NCBI RefSeq assembly: GCF_001640025.1
Contig: NC_031672.1
Location: forward strand, 2,914,001 to 2,978,000
Length of the DNA stretch: 64,000 bases
Direction of reading: 5' to 3'
From: Sugiyamaella lignohabitans
Taxonomy: Eukaryota > Ascomycota > Dipodascomycetes > Dipodascales > Trichomonascaceae
The notes beneath the pieces were generated by a model that was given only the letters and a program-made list of their open reading frames with translations, ran no database searches and had not been told where the DNA came from. Positions 1 to 10,287 of the stretch are shown here, piece by piece. Made by a program: the position numbers and the translations under genes. The stretch's first letter is position 1. Every line of letters starts with the position of its first letter.

Positions 1-1816
1 TGGGATTTGACAACATCGACGGCATCCACTTGAAACTGGTCGAGTCAGTCTCGCGATCACGATCGCGGTCACGGTTCATGGTACGACTGATTCGGGAATG
101 GTTCTTGAGCCCTACAGTAGACACAACAGTAGCTACAATACCCAACATGACTCGAAACACAACCGAAGCCCAGTTGAGAGCTTCTTCATGCTCGTCTTCC
201 ATCGTCATACCTGCAACATGGCTATGAACAGCTCGGCCATGAGAATGGCCATGTTGACCAGGTGCGTATAGAGATTGAACGAGTTCTTGAACAACATGCG
301 ACATAATATCACCACCCATGAATATCAGCGTTACAGACAGTGCAAAGCCAGCTAGCACCTCGATTCGTTCCAATCCAAACGGAAGATGGATACTGCTCTG
401 TTTCCACACATCGAAATTTCCCAGTACATCTACAGCAACACACAGAATGGCTCCCATAGCATCGTACAAAAGTAAATGCGACAATGCAGCCAGGGCGCTA
501 AACGGAGCATCGCAATTGTATACTAAAACTGCCGCGGAAATATGGCATACAGTCCAAGCCAGTCGGATCTGCTGTTCTCGCGACATACTCTGTCTCCATT
601 CAGTGAAATTAGGAATTGGTAATGAGGCCGGAATGGCTAATGGAGCACGAGCAGGTGGTTCTTGAAAAAAGTTGATTGAGACCGACGAATGTTTATATCG
701 ATGTCCACGACGTTGATTGGCCTTTGCTGGAGATGGTGACAACGTGGACGACACTGGAGATGGAGACAGGGTTGTCGACACGAAATTAAATGGCTGATTA
801 GTATTATTAGCCTGTTGTTTCTGATGATAGGACATGGGTCTCATGGGAGATATGCTTCTGGGGGGAGGAGACATTGGTAGTCTTGCTTCTAAAGTGGGAG
901 ATGGAGGTGAGATAATGGTAGAAGGAGTTGTCATGCTAGTATTAGCACCAGTTGGAGGTACCCCGTTGAGACCTGGATAGTCGTCGACAGTGGGCATTCC
1001 ATACCAACTGGATCTTTTGATTGAATTAGGGGAAGGACATCGCAACGACTGTGGTGTTGAGTGGTATGAATGTGATTGCGATCGAGAATGATAATATTGT
1101 TGACCAGGAATAGGAAGATCGATAGACGGACCCCCACCAGAAGCAGATGCTGCTTCACTCATGATTAAATCGGATAAACTAGGCTGAGGAGGTCTCAATG
1201 GAGGAGCATTTTTCAGCAAAGAAGAGGAACTCGGAATACCACCAGCAGTACCACCAGCACCAGTAGCAGAAGTAGAATTAGAAGTGTGTGCTGAGCCTGA
1301 GGTGCCATAAAAACCGCTACTGGCATACAGACTGACAGGTCTGGACGATGCAGGTGCCGTTACGGGAGTAGAAGGAGCAGTAGTTGCCTTTTCTGGAGAA
1401 GTGCTAATTTCAGGCAGCGAAGAAGCAGATGCAATAGACGACGAGGCGGAATGAGAAGAAGGTTTTTGGCCTCTAGAGGGTACCGTTTGTACTGGTAATG
1501 GCGATGAAGATGGCGATGAAGATTGCGAATGCAAATGTGATGACAATGAAGATGACGACGAAGAAGAGGAGGAGGATGTTGATGTTAATGACGAGGATAT
1601 TAGTGGAGGAGAAGGAGACTGGGACAGACCGTTATGTGCCTGACCCGACGAATTGCTCGGTCGTTTCTGATTTGTCTGCATTCGAGTCTGTTGACTTTGA
1701 GCTTGATTCGGCATTGAAACCGGTGCAGACGAGTCCACAGCCGTAGCTACAGGAGCCATCATCAGCGAGGTCGAAGAAAAAGCAGACTCAGAACCCGAGC
1801 CAGATCCACCAGACAT
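1..1816 (-). CDS. ZRG17: Zrg17-like cation diffusion facilitator (zinc transporter), partial
   Basis: The reading frame starts at the ATG at 1816-1814 and runs off the left edge without a stop, so about 605 residues are visible and the C-terminus is missing. The first ~370 residues are low-complexity and rich in Ser, Pro and Thr, as expected for a long cytosolic tail. From about residue 400 there are hydrophobic segments (HISAAVLVYNCDAPFSALAA, ILCVAVDVLG) and the CDF-like stretch FGLERIEVLAGFALS, followed by a His-containing loop (GQHGHSHGRAVHSHVAG). Cation diffusion facilitators export zinc from the cytosol. Zrg17 pairs with Msc2 to load zinc into the ER and early secretory pathway. Assignment to Zrg17 rather than another CDF rests on the long Ser-rich N-terminus and is an inference; CDF membership is more secure. 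The gene is divergent from TRP4. Confidence 0.72.
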   Translation of the reverse strand, partial: MSGGSGSGSESAFSSTSLMMAPVATAVDSSAPVSMPNQAQSQQTRMQTNQKRPSNSSGQAHNGLSQSPSPPLISSSLTSTSSSSSSSSSSLSSHLHSQSSSPSSSPLPVQTVPSRGQKPSSHSASSSIASASSLPEISTSPEKATTAPSTPVTAPASSRPVSLYASSGFYGTSGSAHTSNSTSATGAGGTAGGIPSSSSLLKNAPPLRPPQPSLSDLIMSEAASASGGGPSIDLPIPGQQYYHSRSQSHSYHSTPQSLRCPSPNSIKRSSWYGMPTVDDYPGLNGVPPTGANTSMTTPSTIISPPSPTLEARLPMSPPPRSISPMRPMSYHQKQQANNTNQPFNFVSTTLSPSPVSSTLSPSPAKANQRRGHRYKHSSVSINFFQEPPARAPLAIPASLPIPNFTEWRQSMSREQQIRLAWTVCHISAAVLVYNCDAPFSALAALSHLLLYDAMGAILCVAVDVLGNFDVWKQSSIHLPFGLERIEVLAGFALSVTLIFMGGDIMSHVVQELVQSLYAPGQHGHSHGRAVHSHVAGMTMEDEHEEALNWASVVFRVMLGIVATVVSTVGLKNHSRISRTMNRDRDRDRETDSTSFKWMPSMLSNP

Positions 1817-2801
1817 AAATCAGTGAAACCAAGAGAGAAACCCGGACAGAAACACAACAAACTCGACAAAAAAACAACAAATACCGTAAACAGAGATCTA
1901 GGTTTCAAACGCAGGTCCAAACAGAAAACTTCAGCAACGTGCAGAGCCGGAACAGGAAAGCACAAGGAGCTAGAGAATGAGCCTGAATCTGTTACCACAA
2001 ACGAGCAACCCGAACTCCCTGGCTGGCTGTTCTTCACTTGACAAAAGAATCAGGTCAAAAAAAACCACTCTAACGAGATACCAGAGTTGAAAATGGAATT
2101 GAAATTCCAATAACAAATTCAAGATCCGAGGTAGAATCAATTCAAGACAGCCAAGAAACCACTTGAGACACGCAGTTTAGCGACAGACAGCAACGCCAGC
2201 AAACCACCTGAATATGCACACACCAAAACCACGCGGCAACTGCGAGTACAGAATGTGATCTTGTAACTAACAACCACCGAATTCAACTGTTAACAACCTA
2301 ACAAACACACAGCCCCGATATCACAAGAAAAAAAGCACTTTCACAAACCGCTACGGTACTTTCCGCAAAACACAATCGCTCGATCGACCCTGATTCCAAC
2401 TGCACTTCGGACATCTCGCATATGCACCACCAAGGGTCCCGCCGCGCATCCGGCGGCTGAGTCTGCGCCCCATACAACGCGGCTCATCTCGCTCCGTTCG
2501 AGTCGTTCTAGAGAGGCCCCCCCTTTTTCACCCGGATCCCTAGCACTCTCGAGCGAAGCTCGAGCCACGGGGTCTGGGGCGGAGCCCCAGCCGCCGGAGG
2601 CAAGGTGGAAGACCGGGGACTGCGGCTCGGCAGGAGCAGGGCAGGGGTCGAGGGGGGTGTGTCAGAGTCATCGAGATCGCGACGATCTTTCGAGGGAGGG
2701 ATCAGAGATCAGCTCTGAACTTCGGACCTGGTTAGAAGATAGAATTGTCAGAGACATAGACTGGATAGAAAGATAGAGAAAGAATACAAACACGGAAAGA
2801 A
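1817..2801. other. Divergent intergenic region ZRG17-TRP4
   Basis: This is the shared upstream region of the leftward ZRG17-like gene and the rightward TRP4. It holds one degenerate GC-rich palindromic element (2446-2602). The rest is A-rich on the + strand near the ZRG17 start, and no RNA gene or convincing ORF was found. Confidence 0.6.
2446..2602. repeat. GC palindromic element, degenerate copy
   Basis: The right arm is intact (ends CCGCCGGAGGCA, stem CTGGGGCGGAGCCCCAG). The left arm is decayed: the stem has become GTCTGCGCCCC and only CCGGCGGCTG and the CTCGCTCCGTTCGAGTCG part are recognisable. It lies about 200 bp before the TRP4 start. Confidence 0.75.
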
Positions 2802-3887
2802 ATGACCGGGAAAGTGAATCTGACGCCACAGCTGAGAAAATTGCTGCAACGACCGCCGCAGTTGACGCCGGAGGATGTGGTAGCGGCTCTGGATGTGATG
2901 ATAGCGGGCGATGCTGATGATATCCAGGTGGCAGCGTTTTTGACGGCTTTGAGAATCACTGGGTTAGACCATTCGGCCGATTTTATTGCTTCGACAGCAA
3001 CGAGGATTTTCGAGGAGTCGCACAAACTGGATACTTCGACTTTGAACCCCGAGGGATATGTGGATATTGTAGGAACCGGTGGTGATGGTAAGAACACATT
3101 CAATGTTTCGACAACAGCAGCCATTGTAGCATCAGGAATCGGTCTGAATATCTGTAAACACGGCGGAAAAGCGTCGACATCAACGTCAGGTTCGGGTGAT
3201 TTATTGCGGTTCCTGGGTGTCAAAATGGAGAATGTGAACCATTTGACGGCACCAGGTATCCTCAATCAATCCAAATACTGTTTTCTATTCGCACCAGTAT
3301 TTCATCCAATGATGGCATCACTGGCTCCATTGCGAAAAACACTGGGAATTCCTACTATTTTCAACATCATGGGTCCATTGATCAACCCAGCTCCTCTGAA
3401 AGCCCGTATCATTGGCGTCTACTCCGAGCCTCTAGGTCGAGTATTTGCCGAAGCAGTTCTACAAATGAACATAGCAGCCGGCCGACCGAATTCTCCTGCT
3501 TTAATTGTCTGGGGAACCGAAGGGCTGGACGAGATTTCTATTGACGTTCGCACCAAGGTCTGGGAACTCAAGAACCAGAAAATCTCCGAATACTACGTCG
3601 AACCGGCCGATTTCGGCATCCAACGCCATACTCTCTGCGAAGTGGCTTCAGGAACCCCACAACAGAACTCCGAGGTCGTTCGCAAACTACTGGCCAACGA
3701 ACTGCCCGAAAACGACCCTGTCCTCGACTACGTTCTCATCAACACCGCGGCCCTCGCCGTCGTCGAAGGCACAGCCCGCGACTGGAAACATGGAGTCGAA
3801 CTCGCCCGGGAAAGTATCCGTTCAGGAGCCGCCAAAAACGCTCTCGCCAAGTTCGTAGCCCTCTCCGAGGCCGCTGCTACCCACTAA
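2802..3887 (+). CDS. TRP4: Anthranilate phosphoribosyltransferase
   Basis: This 361-residue protein has the usual length of the family. It transfers a phosphoribosyl group from PRPP to anthranilate, the second committed step of tryptophan synthesis, in the cytosol. The PRPP-binding glycine loop reads GTGGDGKNTFNVST at about residues 91-104. It is followed by KHGGKAS at about 123-129, and the conserved NIMGPLINP block is near residue 190. The first ATG after an upstream stop is used. An element of the GC palindrome family begins 34 bp after the stop codon. No introns are needed and the alignment to the family is continuous from end to end as judged by motif order. Confidence 0.95.
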   Translation: MTGKVNLTPQLRKLLQRPPQLTPEDVVAALDVMIAGDADDIQVAAFLTALRITGLDHSADFIASTATRIFEESHKLDTSTLNPEGYVDIVGTGGDGKNTFNVSTTAAIVASGIGLNICKHGGKASTSTSGSGDLLRFLGVKMENVNHLTAPGILNQSKYCFLFAPVFHPMMASLAPLRKTLGIPTIFNIMGPLINPAPLKARIIGVYSEPLGRVFAEAVLQMNIAAGRPNSPALIVWGTEGLDEISIDVRTKVWELKNQKISEYYVEPADFGIQRHTLCEVASGTPQQNSEVVRKLLANELPENDPVLDYVLINTAALAVVEGTARDWKHGVELARESIRSGAAKNALAKFVALSEAAATH

Positions 3888-3920
3888 TTTATGTATATTA
3901 TCACACTCTTGGGGGTGTTC

Positions 3921-4058
3921 TGCCTCCGGCGGCTGGGGCTCCGCCCCAGACCCCGTAGCTCCTGCTTCGCAGGAGATTGCTAGGGGCCCCCCACGCCCGA
4001 CTCGAGCGCAGCGAGAGGAGCAGCGAGGTCTGGGGCGGAGCCCCAGCTGCCGGAGGCA
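3921..4058. repeat. GC palindromic element, complete
   Basis: Starts TGCCTCCGGCGG and ends with a slightly altered CTGCCGGAGGCA. The left arm has the CTCCTGCTTCGCAGGAG hairpin and the right arm the CGACTCGAGCGCAGCGAG form. It starts 34 bp after the TRP4 stop. Confidence 0.9.
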
Positions 4059-4265
4059 GGGTCCACCCCCTGAAAATGCAGGGTCCAGGAGCACGTGACA
4101 CGCGTGCATGGTGAAGTGGATTGGGAAAATGTAAACAAAAAGGATGCGAGACGCGCGTTATTGGGAGCAGAAGACAGCTGATTTCGGGGTTTTTCGTGTT
4201 TGGAGTTTCTGTTTAGTGAGCTTGGATTTGCTACTAGCAGATTATAGGAACGGGCCGCGTTAGTG

Positions 4266-7190
4266 ATGTACTCCAAGAACTCTGCTGGAGCCGGTGGTGG
4301 GACTGCGAGCAGGAGCGGAGGTGGAGGTGCGACTGGCAGAAAGTTTTATTTCAAGGATATCGATGCTAGTTTGGACACGACTCCTTCGATTCCAAGGAGG
4401 ACAGTTTTGAGCGGACTGGGCCAGACTGGTCATCCGAAGCTGCTGTCGACTCCTGGGTCTTCAGAATCGTCGAAACGGCAGTCGGCTGCTGCTACTGGTG
4501 CGACGGGCACAGGAAGAGAGTTTACTCCGTTGCTACGAACAGTTGCAAAACCTGAAAATGCCAAGATTCCTCAGGGGTTTGAGAGTTATCGAAAACCGGA
4601 TCCGCTGCTGTTTGATGAGTACCAGGACACTGTGAGTTTAGAGAGTTTCGACAAGTCAGCCATGTACAGCTCGCGAAAGAAGAAACACGCAGGTGTAGAA
4701 TCTTTATTACAGACTAATCGAGGAAAGGAAAATAAACTGCTGGGAGAGTCGTCTATTCCTCTGAAAGAGCAGGAGAAAGTCATTTATGAACAGAAAAATC
4801 TTATATTTGATTTACAGCTTCGAATCAACCTGTTGGAGCAGTGCACACCAGAAAACGTTCACGAGGTGGCTATGCAAAATGCCGATTTGAAACAGGAAAT
4901 TATCAAGTACCGAACTGAACTGGAGTCGTTGAAACTGCGTTTGGAACAAATGGAGCGAGAAAAAGCTGCTGCTGCCGCTCAACCAGCAAATGCTTCAACG
5001 TCGGAATCACGAATCCTGCTGAAAAACCAGGAAATTTCCGAGTTGAACGATCGATTAGAAGAATTACAAGAAGAGATTAGTAAACTAAAGGATACTGTCG
5101 ATGAAAAGGACGAGAAAATCGATGAGTTGGAACAGGCGAGAAGCGAATTGGAGCAGGATCTTGATAATGCCAAGGGTGACGAGTCGACTATTGCATTGAC
5201 AAAAGAATTACAAGATAAAGTGGACGACCTAGAGAGTGAGGTTGATAATCTTCAGCATGAGAATCGACAATTGCTTCGCCAGAAAGAATCTCTAGAAGAC
5301 GATAATGAAAAGCTGCGGGAGGAGCTCGAAGCAGACAATACTCATGACAACAAGGAGATCGAAGAAATGAAAAAAGAGCTGTATAAACTGCGAAAGGAGA
5401 ATCGGGACATGCAAGTAGATTTCTCTGATTTACAACGAGCGAATCAACAGCTTGAAGCACAAGTCAATGACAAGAACGCCAAGTTAGACCAAGCCCTTGC
5501 TGAGGCACTCTCTTACAAAGAAGATGCGCTACGACAGACGACAAGAGTCCAAGAGCTACAAGATCTTCTGCAAGACCAAATGTCAGAGACCGGTCGTGCT
5601 GAAGAGCAAGCGTATGGCGATGTCCAACTTCTCAAGTCGGAATTACAGTCCAAATCGTCAATTGTAAAGACGCTCGAAATTGAGTGTGAGGCATTACAAA
5701 CAGAGTTGCTAAATGTGAAGAGTCAGTATTCTGCTGCTAGTGGTGAGCTTGAATCTGTTAAGATACTCATGAACCGGACAAGTGTCGATTCTGAAAACTA
5801 CAAGAAAGAAAGAGACTATTTCGAACAGAAGCTTCATGAGACACAGTCCAAGATGGATCGTTTAAGCCGACAAGCAAATGAATCGATTATGGACAAGACT
5901 CATAGTGAGGACATGCTCGAGCTGAAAAACGAGCTGCGACGAAAGGACCAGGAACTCGACCGGAAAGCCAACCTATGGCGACAGGACAAGATGTACCTCG
6001 AGGAAAAAGTACAAAATCTCGAGAGGATAAAGTCCACTTATGAAGAACAAGAAAGAAACCTTCTCAAGGACAAGTCCAGCAGTGTTCAAGAAGCCATCTC
6101 GCTAGAAAAGTCTAAGCACGAACAGAACAAGAAGTCACTTGAACTGGAGATCAGTCAACTCAAAACCACAATCTCGAACTTGAACGCAGACATCGATCAA
6201 CTTCGAGCTCAAGAAAAGCTCCACAAAACTCTACAAACTGAATTACAAGAAAAAGAAGACGATATAATGGCATCACAACATCAGTTGATTATGATGGAAG
6301 ATATGAAGAATGAGACGGAAGAGAAGCTGAGTCGACTACGGGTTGCTCATACAAGTCTAGAGAACACAGTTACTGCATTACGAGAGGCTAATGAGACCGA
6401 AAGACAGTCGCGTCTCAAGTATGAGACAGAGCTTCGAGAAGTGCAAGCTGAACTGGTTAAACTTACCCGGGAGAAGGAGTCTATGGAACTTGCTAAAGAG
6501 GGAGTTGAAAACAAGCTCGAACTGCTTGAGATTAAACACGAGAAACTCAAGGCACGTTTCGACGCAGTAACTGAAACATGTTCTAAATTGAAGACCAAGT
6601 TATCAGACAGTCGCTACGACATGTCACAAAGCATGATCCAACAGACGGCTTCAGCCAGTTCGAAGTATATCCAGAAATGCAAAGACTATGCTCGAGAGAT
6701 TCAACGCATACGAATCAACGAGCAGACACTTGAGGCTCAAGTCGAGAGATATAAAAACCATGCTATCAAGCTGAAAGAGCGACTGAACAATGTGAACTCA
6801 ACACGGCCAGCTAAATCGGAAACTCACCATCAGCAAGAACTCAAGGGTATGTTAGTACAAATGCAGTATCTCAAACAAGTGGCCACCAGGGAGTCACAGT
6901 ACCGGTCAGATCTCGAGTTCATGAAACAGTTTTTCATGCTCCAAATCGCCAGCTATCAGGCATGCAATCGAGCCGACCTGGCAATTTTACAAACCATGGG
7001 CATCTACCCTGATTACGACCGGACGGCCAAAAAGCGGCCGAAACTGCAATCAGTTGCATTCGTAATCATCGCAGCCATTCGACTCAAGAAACGCTACGAA
7101 GTCCGGGACTCGCAGCTCCAGAAGTCCAATCAGCTGTCAGTCATCCGTAGCGAATGGCGACGAAACCGACGACGAAGCACCCAGGCCTGA
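4266..7190 (+). CDS. PCP1: Spindle pole / MTOC coiled-coil protein with CM1 and PACT-like domains
   Basis: This 974-residue protein is almost entirely predicted coiled coil (heptad-rich E/K/L/Q sequence from about residue 165 to 860). Near residues 168-192 it has a CM1-type motif (EQEKVIYEQKNLIFDLQLR...LLEQ). CM1 motifs recruit gamma-tubulin complexes in Spc110, Pcp1, Mto1 and centrosomin. The last ~110 residues (YLKQVATRESQYRSDLEFMK, then FFMLQI...CNRADLAILQTMGIYPD and a basic IAAIRLKKRY segment) resemble the PACT domain that anchors such proteins to the spindle pole body via calmodulin. The combination fits Pcp1/Spc110; Mto1 is the alternative. The true start is the ATG at 4266, since the preceding in-frame codon is GTG. 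The symbol follows the fission yeast name. Confidence 0.8.
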   Translation: MYSKNSAGAGGGTASRSGGGGATGRKFYFKDIDASLDTTPSIPRRTVLSGLGQTGHPKLLSTPGSSESSKRQSAAATGATGTGREFTPLLRTVAKPENAKIPQGFESYRKPDPLLFDEYQDTVSLESFDKSAMYSSRKKKHAGVESLLQTNRGKENKLLGESSIPLKEQEKVIYEQKNLIFDLQLRINLLEQCTPENVHEVAMQNADLKQEIIKYRTELESLKLRLEQMEREKAAAAAQPANASTSESRILLKNQEISELNDRLEELQEEISKLKDTVDEKDEKIDELEQARSELEQDLDNAKGDESTIALTKELQDKVDDLESEVDNLQHENRQLLRQKESLEDDNEKLREELEADNTHDNKEIEEMKKELYKLRKENRDMQVDFSDLQRANQQLEAQVNDKNAKLDQALAEALSYKEDALRQTTRVQELQDLLQDQMSETGRAEEQAYGDVQLLKSELQSKSSIVKTLEIECEALQTELLNVKSQYSAASGELESVKILMNRTSVDSENYKKERDYFEQKLHETQSKMDRLSRQANESIMDKTHSEDMLELKNELRRKDQELDRKANLWRQDKMYLEEKVQNLERIKSTYEEQERNLLKDKSSSVQEAISLEKSKHEQNKKSLELEISQLKTTISNLNADIDQLRAQEKLHKTLQTELQEKEDDIMASQHQLIMMEDMKNETEEKLSRLRVAHTSLENTVTALREANETERQSRLKYETELREVQAELVKLTREKESMELAKEGVENKLELLEIKHEKLKARFDAVTETCSKLKTKLSDSRYDMSQSMIQQTASASSKYIQKCKDYAREIQRIRINEQTLEAQVERYKNHAIKLKERLNNVNSTRPAKSETHHQQELKGMLVQMQYLKQVATRESQYRSDLEFMKQFFMLQIASYQACNRADLAILQTMGIYPDYDRTAKKRPKLQSVAFVIIAAIRLKKRYEVRDSQLQKSNQLSVIRSEWRRNRRRSTQA

Positions 7191-7283
7191 GCCTTCAATA
7201 GTACCGCACGATGACCTTTTGTAGTAATTATTTTTGTATATGATTAATGATAATGAAGTAAAACAACACACAGCCCGACGAAA

Positions 7284-7335
7284 ACGAGCGTAGCGAGCCA
7301 GGGGGTCTGGGGCAGAGCCCCAGCCGCCGGAGGCA
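7284..7335. repeat. GC palindromic element, solo right arm
   Basis: A single arm: AACGAGCGTAGCGAG hairpin, then CTGGGGCAGAGCCCCAG and CCGCCGGAGGCA. It lies 94 bp after the PCP1-like stop codon. The outer hairpin is the short variant also seen at 52331 and 50727. Confidence 0.85.
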
Positions 7336-7531
7336 AAGAGAGATCATAAATGCAAGCACAGACCCCAGATGATGCCCCGTCCCATAACGAGCCATGTACC
7401 CTAGCGAGAAAGTAGTGCGCATGGTGTTGGTCAGCCCCGAACAGAAGGCGGGTCGCCAGTGCTTGACAGGTTTGCCCTCGACACACTCTGTGGGTCTGCT
7501 GATGTTGACATTGTAACCGAGCTGTGACGGT

Positions 7532-9478
7532 ATGGGGAACCATCAAATGGACGAGGGACTGTACATGATATCACGACTGGCAGTAGAGACCGTGGCAGGA
7601 GACCTTCGGCATTTGCGAAACCAGCTTCGACACTACCAGAGTAAACACAAGAATGGTAATGCCGGCGAGCTGGCAAGACTGTATCCCACACGGTATATTG
7701 TGGCCAAACATCTGGAGAGAATCTCATATTTTGCATATGCCCATGAGACGAACATAGAAATTCCCGTGTATAGACGGACAGACGCTTTGTACTGTGCTCC
7801 GTCGAACCGGAATATACGTCTGAACCAGGCGATAATGGTGATTGTGCGGGATTTGAAACTGAATAAAGACCGAGAGTTGGTATCGGATTTGCAGCATATT
7901 CACTGGTTCGTGACGACTGTTTGTAGATGGGACAATATTTGTAATGATAGAGAACAGGCATGGAGTCTTATCAAACAGTTGGTGGTCGAACATCATAACC
8001 CGTTGCTGACAATGAGTTTACTGAGGTGGAGAGGTAAAGAGTTGCCTAAAGTCGAGCAGTTGGAGTTGTTGAAACTCAAAAGATGGCAGAGGAAGCTGAG
8101 AGACCAGTGGTTAAAAATAGAAGATGACTGGGAAAAGAATCCCCACCGGAGTTTTGTTTTGGTTCAGTGTGTAGCGTCGCCAACTTCATTACAACGAGTA
8201 CCACCACCAACACCATCACCGTCGTCTCGTCGAGCTCCACCGTCGCTGGGACTGTTGTACCCGAATCCAGCAGCCATGTTATCTGCTCGACTGTCGAATA
8301 AGCTGTCTACAATGATACCACAGTCGTCAGCAGCACATCAAACTCCAGCAGTTGCTTCAGCAGCTCTTAGTAGGGCAGCTAGTGGAATGTTGAAACTGAC
8401 ACGAAGTCGTGCGTCAAGTACGTCGAATAGGAGATCAGTGCTCATGCCACCAGCCAGTGCTGGAACTGCTATTGATCCTGGAACTGCCGGGTTTAATACT
8501 GGAATTGGAACATCTGGGACAACTGGAATTGGTACTGGCGGGGTAAATGGACCGCACAGCTCGAGTGCTAATATCAGAGCACCCAATACAGCCCTCGCAT
8601 CCAAAATGTCATCCCCAGGAAAAGTCGCTAACCTGTCACCAGCTTCGGTACCAGTCCCAAAATCAGCCAGCAGCACAGCTACCGGCCATTTGGGCAGCCA
8701 GTCGGGTTCTCTTGGTAGCGACGCAATTGAAACATACTTCCAGCTGAAACAAGCATCTGACCGCAACAACAGCGAAATGCCAGCCAGTGCATTGATCTAT
8801 GATACAGTCCCTAGTGGACCAGCATCAGCAGTAGTTCAATCAGCCACAGCAATGAATTTGAGATCACTATCGGGACACAAATCTCAAGTAAAACCGGGTT
8901 CAGGCGGTGAAGCAGTTGCAAGAGGAGAACCAGCCAAATCGCCGTCGTGGTTCTCGGCACGATCATCGCCAGCTTCATCGTCAAAGAACACTTCGGCACC
9001 AGAGTCGCTCTCCAAACACATTTCCAAGCAGCAGCAGCAACCACAACCGAGTCCGGACTCCTATATCCAACACCATAACAACCAAAAAGTGCACCAGGGA
9101 CGGCTACCACCACCTCCTGTTCCACCTCATACTCCACCACCTGTTCCACCACATGCTTCACGATATGTTCCATCACATACCCCACCACATGCTCCACCGC
9201 ATGTTCCACACGGTCCACCACCTCCACCCATTCCCTGGTCGAATTCCACTCCTCAGGCAATCACAGCCGACAGCACTCTAGCACGAACACGGTCACGAGT
9301 CAGTGTAGCCAGTGCCTCAAAAACACGACTGTCAGGAATTCGTCATCATTACCGCGGAGAATCCAAAACCAGTAGTAACACCAGTCCCAGCAGCACCGTC
9401 AACAGTCCAGGCAAAACGAGAAAACAAGCCAAATCCAGAAGTTTAGGAGGGTCACCAGGATCACCGGGGACGCGCTAG
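7532..9478 (+). CDS. Uncharacterised protein with proline-rich tail
   Basis: I do not recognise this 648-residue protein. The first ~210 residues look folded: a mixed hydrophobic/charged region with many Leu, Trp and Arg (for example LYPTRYIVAKHLERISYF and LKLKRWQRKLRDQWLKIE). The remaining two thirds are low-complexity Ser/Thr/Ala/Gly sequence. Near residues 525-570 there is a proline-rich block with repeated PPH units (PPPPVPPHTPPPVPPH and PPHAPPHVPHGPPPPP), a typical SH3 or profilin ligand. That suggests, but does not show, a link to cortical actin or polarity. The ATG is the first after an in-frame TAA at 7514. Its last 18 bases overlap the 3' end of the convergent CNL1-like gene. No GC element follows its stop, unlike most neighbours. 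Confidence 0.75.
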   Translation: MGNHQMDEGLYMISRLAVETVAGDLRHLRNQLRHYQSKHKNGNAGELARLYPTRYIVAKHLERISYFAYAHETNIEIPVYRRTDALYCAPSNRNIRLNQAIMVIVRDLKLNKDRELVSDLQHIHWFVTTVCRWDNICNDREQAWSLIKQLVVEHHNPLLTMSLLRWRGKELPKVEQLELLKLKRWQRKLRDQWLKIEDDWEKNPHRSFVLVQCVASPTSLQRVPPPTPSPSSRRAPPSLGLLYPNPAAMLSARLSNKLSTMIPQSSAAHQTPAVASAALSRAASGMLKLTRSRASSTSNRRSVLMPPASAGTAIDPGTAGFNTGIGTSGTTGIGTGGVNGPHSSSANIRAPNTALASKMSSPGKVANLSPASVPVPKSASSTATGHLGSQSGSLGSDAIETYFQLKQASDRNNSEMPASALIYDTVPSGPASAVVQSATAMNLRSLSGHKSQVKPGSGGEAVARGEPAKSPSWFSARSSPASSSKNTSAPESLSKHISKQQQQPQPSPDSYIQHHNNQKVHQGRLPPPPVPPHTPPPVPPHASRYVPSHTPPHAPPHVPHGPPPPPIPWSNSTPQAITADSTLARTRSRVSVASASKTRLSGIRHHYRGESKTSSNTSPSSTVNSPGKTRKQAKSRSLGGSPGSPGTR

Positions 9479-10072
9479 CTGCTCTTCAATTGCCAGCATG
9501 CGGATTTTAAACGATTTGGCTATCTCGCCAATCTGTCTAATCTTCATGAGTTCGAGCTCCAGATCATCGCATTCAGTCAGCACACTCTTCAGCTGTGCCA
9601 TCTGGTCGTCGGCAATTGCAATCTCATTGCGAACCAAATGTTGGTGATTGGATGCCACACTCTTTCGAGCCGTTTCAGACATCTCATTAATACGATTACC
9701 CACTGCTGATACCAGTTCCGCGAAGTCACCGGCAAACTTAGAGATGCCAAATATATCCTCTTCGTGCTCCTCATGCTCTTCATGCTCGTCATCTCCTTCT
9801 TCTTCTGGCACATTCCCCTGATTCTGACCATTATAAGCATCAGACAATACTCCCAACGATCCCAACGACCCCCCACTTGGGCCAGCTTCGCCATCTCGAC
9901 CCCGACTACTACTGCTCTCACCATAATCGACAGGTCCGTCGCTACCACTGCGACGAAGCTGCTCTTCACCAGCTCGCTGTAACCGCACTGCCTCATCGAG
10001 ACTCACTATCTCCGGAGACGACGACCAGCCGCCGCCATCGCCAGCCCTCGCACTCTCACGAACACCAGCCAT
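9461..10072 (-). CDS. CNL1: BLOC-1 subunit Cnl1-like protein
   Basis: This 203-residue protein has a disordered, Ser/Gly- and Glu-rich first half and a helical C-terminal half of about 90 residues (FAELVSAVGNRINEMSETAR, then LTECDDLELELMKIRQIGEI). The helical pattern of an NRI-E motif followed by ECDDLELE and an I-KSFK segment resembles fungal Cnl1, the cappuccino-like subunit of BLOC-1, which acts in endosomal sorting. The yeast protein is shorter because it lacks the long N-terminus. Assignment is by remembered family pattern and is moderate. The gene converges on the preceding gene with an 18-base coding overlap (9461-9478). Confidence 0.6.
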   Translation of the reverse strand: MAGVRESARAGDGGGWSSSPEIVSLDEAVRLQRAGEEQLRRSGSDGPVDYGESSSSRGRDGEAGPSGGSLGSLGVLSDAYNGQNQGNVPEEEGDDEHEEHEEHEEDIFGISKFAGDFAELVSAVGNRINEMSETARKSVASNHQHLVRNEIAIADDQMAQLKSVLTECDDLELELMKIRQIGEIAKSFKIRMLAIEEQLARPR

Positions 10073-10226
10073 GTCCCGTCAAAACCAATCTCCACTTGTC
10101 AAACCTGTTCGGTCTGTTCAAACTCTCTCACTATATATTTACATCTACTATATACATTTAGCCACATCAGGCAACCAACCCTGACCACCACATCGAGACC
10201 CGGGCTCAGGGGGTGGGGTGGGGGTA

Positions 10227-10287
10227 TGCCTCCGGCGGCTGGGGCTCCGCCCCAGACCCCGCAGCTCCTCTCGCTGCGCTCGAGTCG
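10227..10287. repeat. GC palindromic element, solo left arm
   Basis: TGCCTCCGGCGG, CTGGGGCTCCGCCCCAG, ACCCCGCAGCTCC and CTCGCTGCGCTCGAGTCG in order. No partner arm within 300 bp. Confidence 0.9.
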
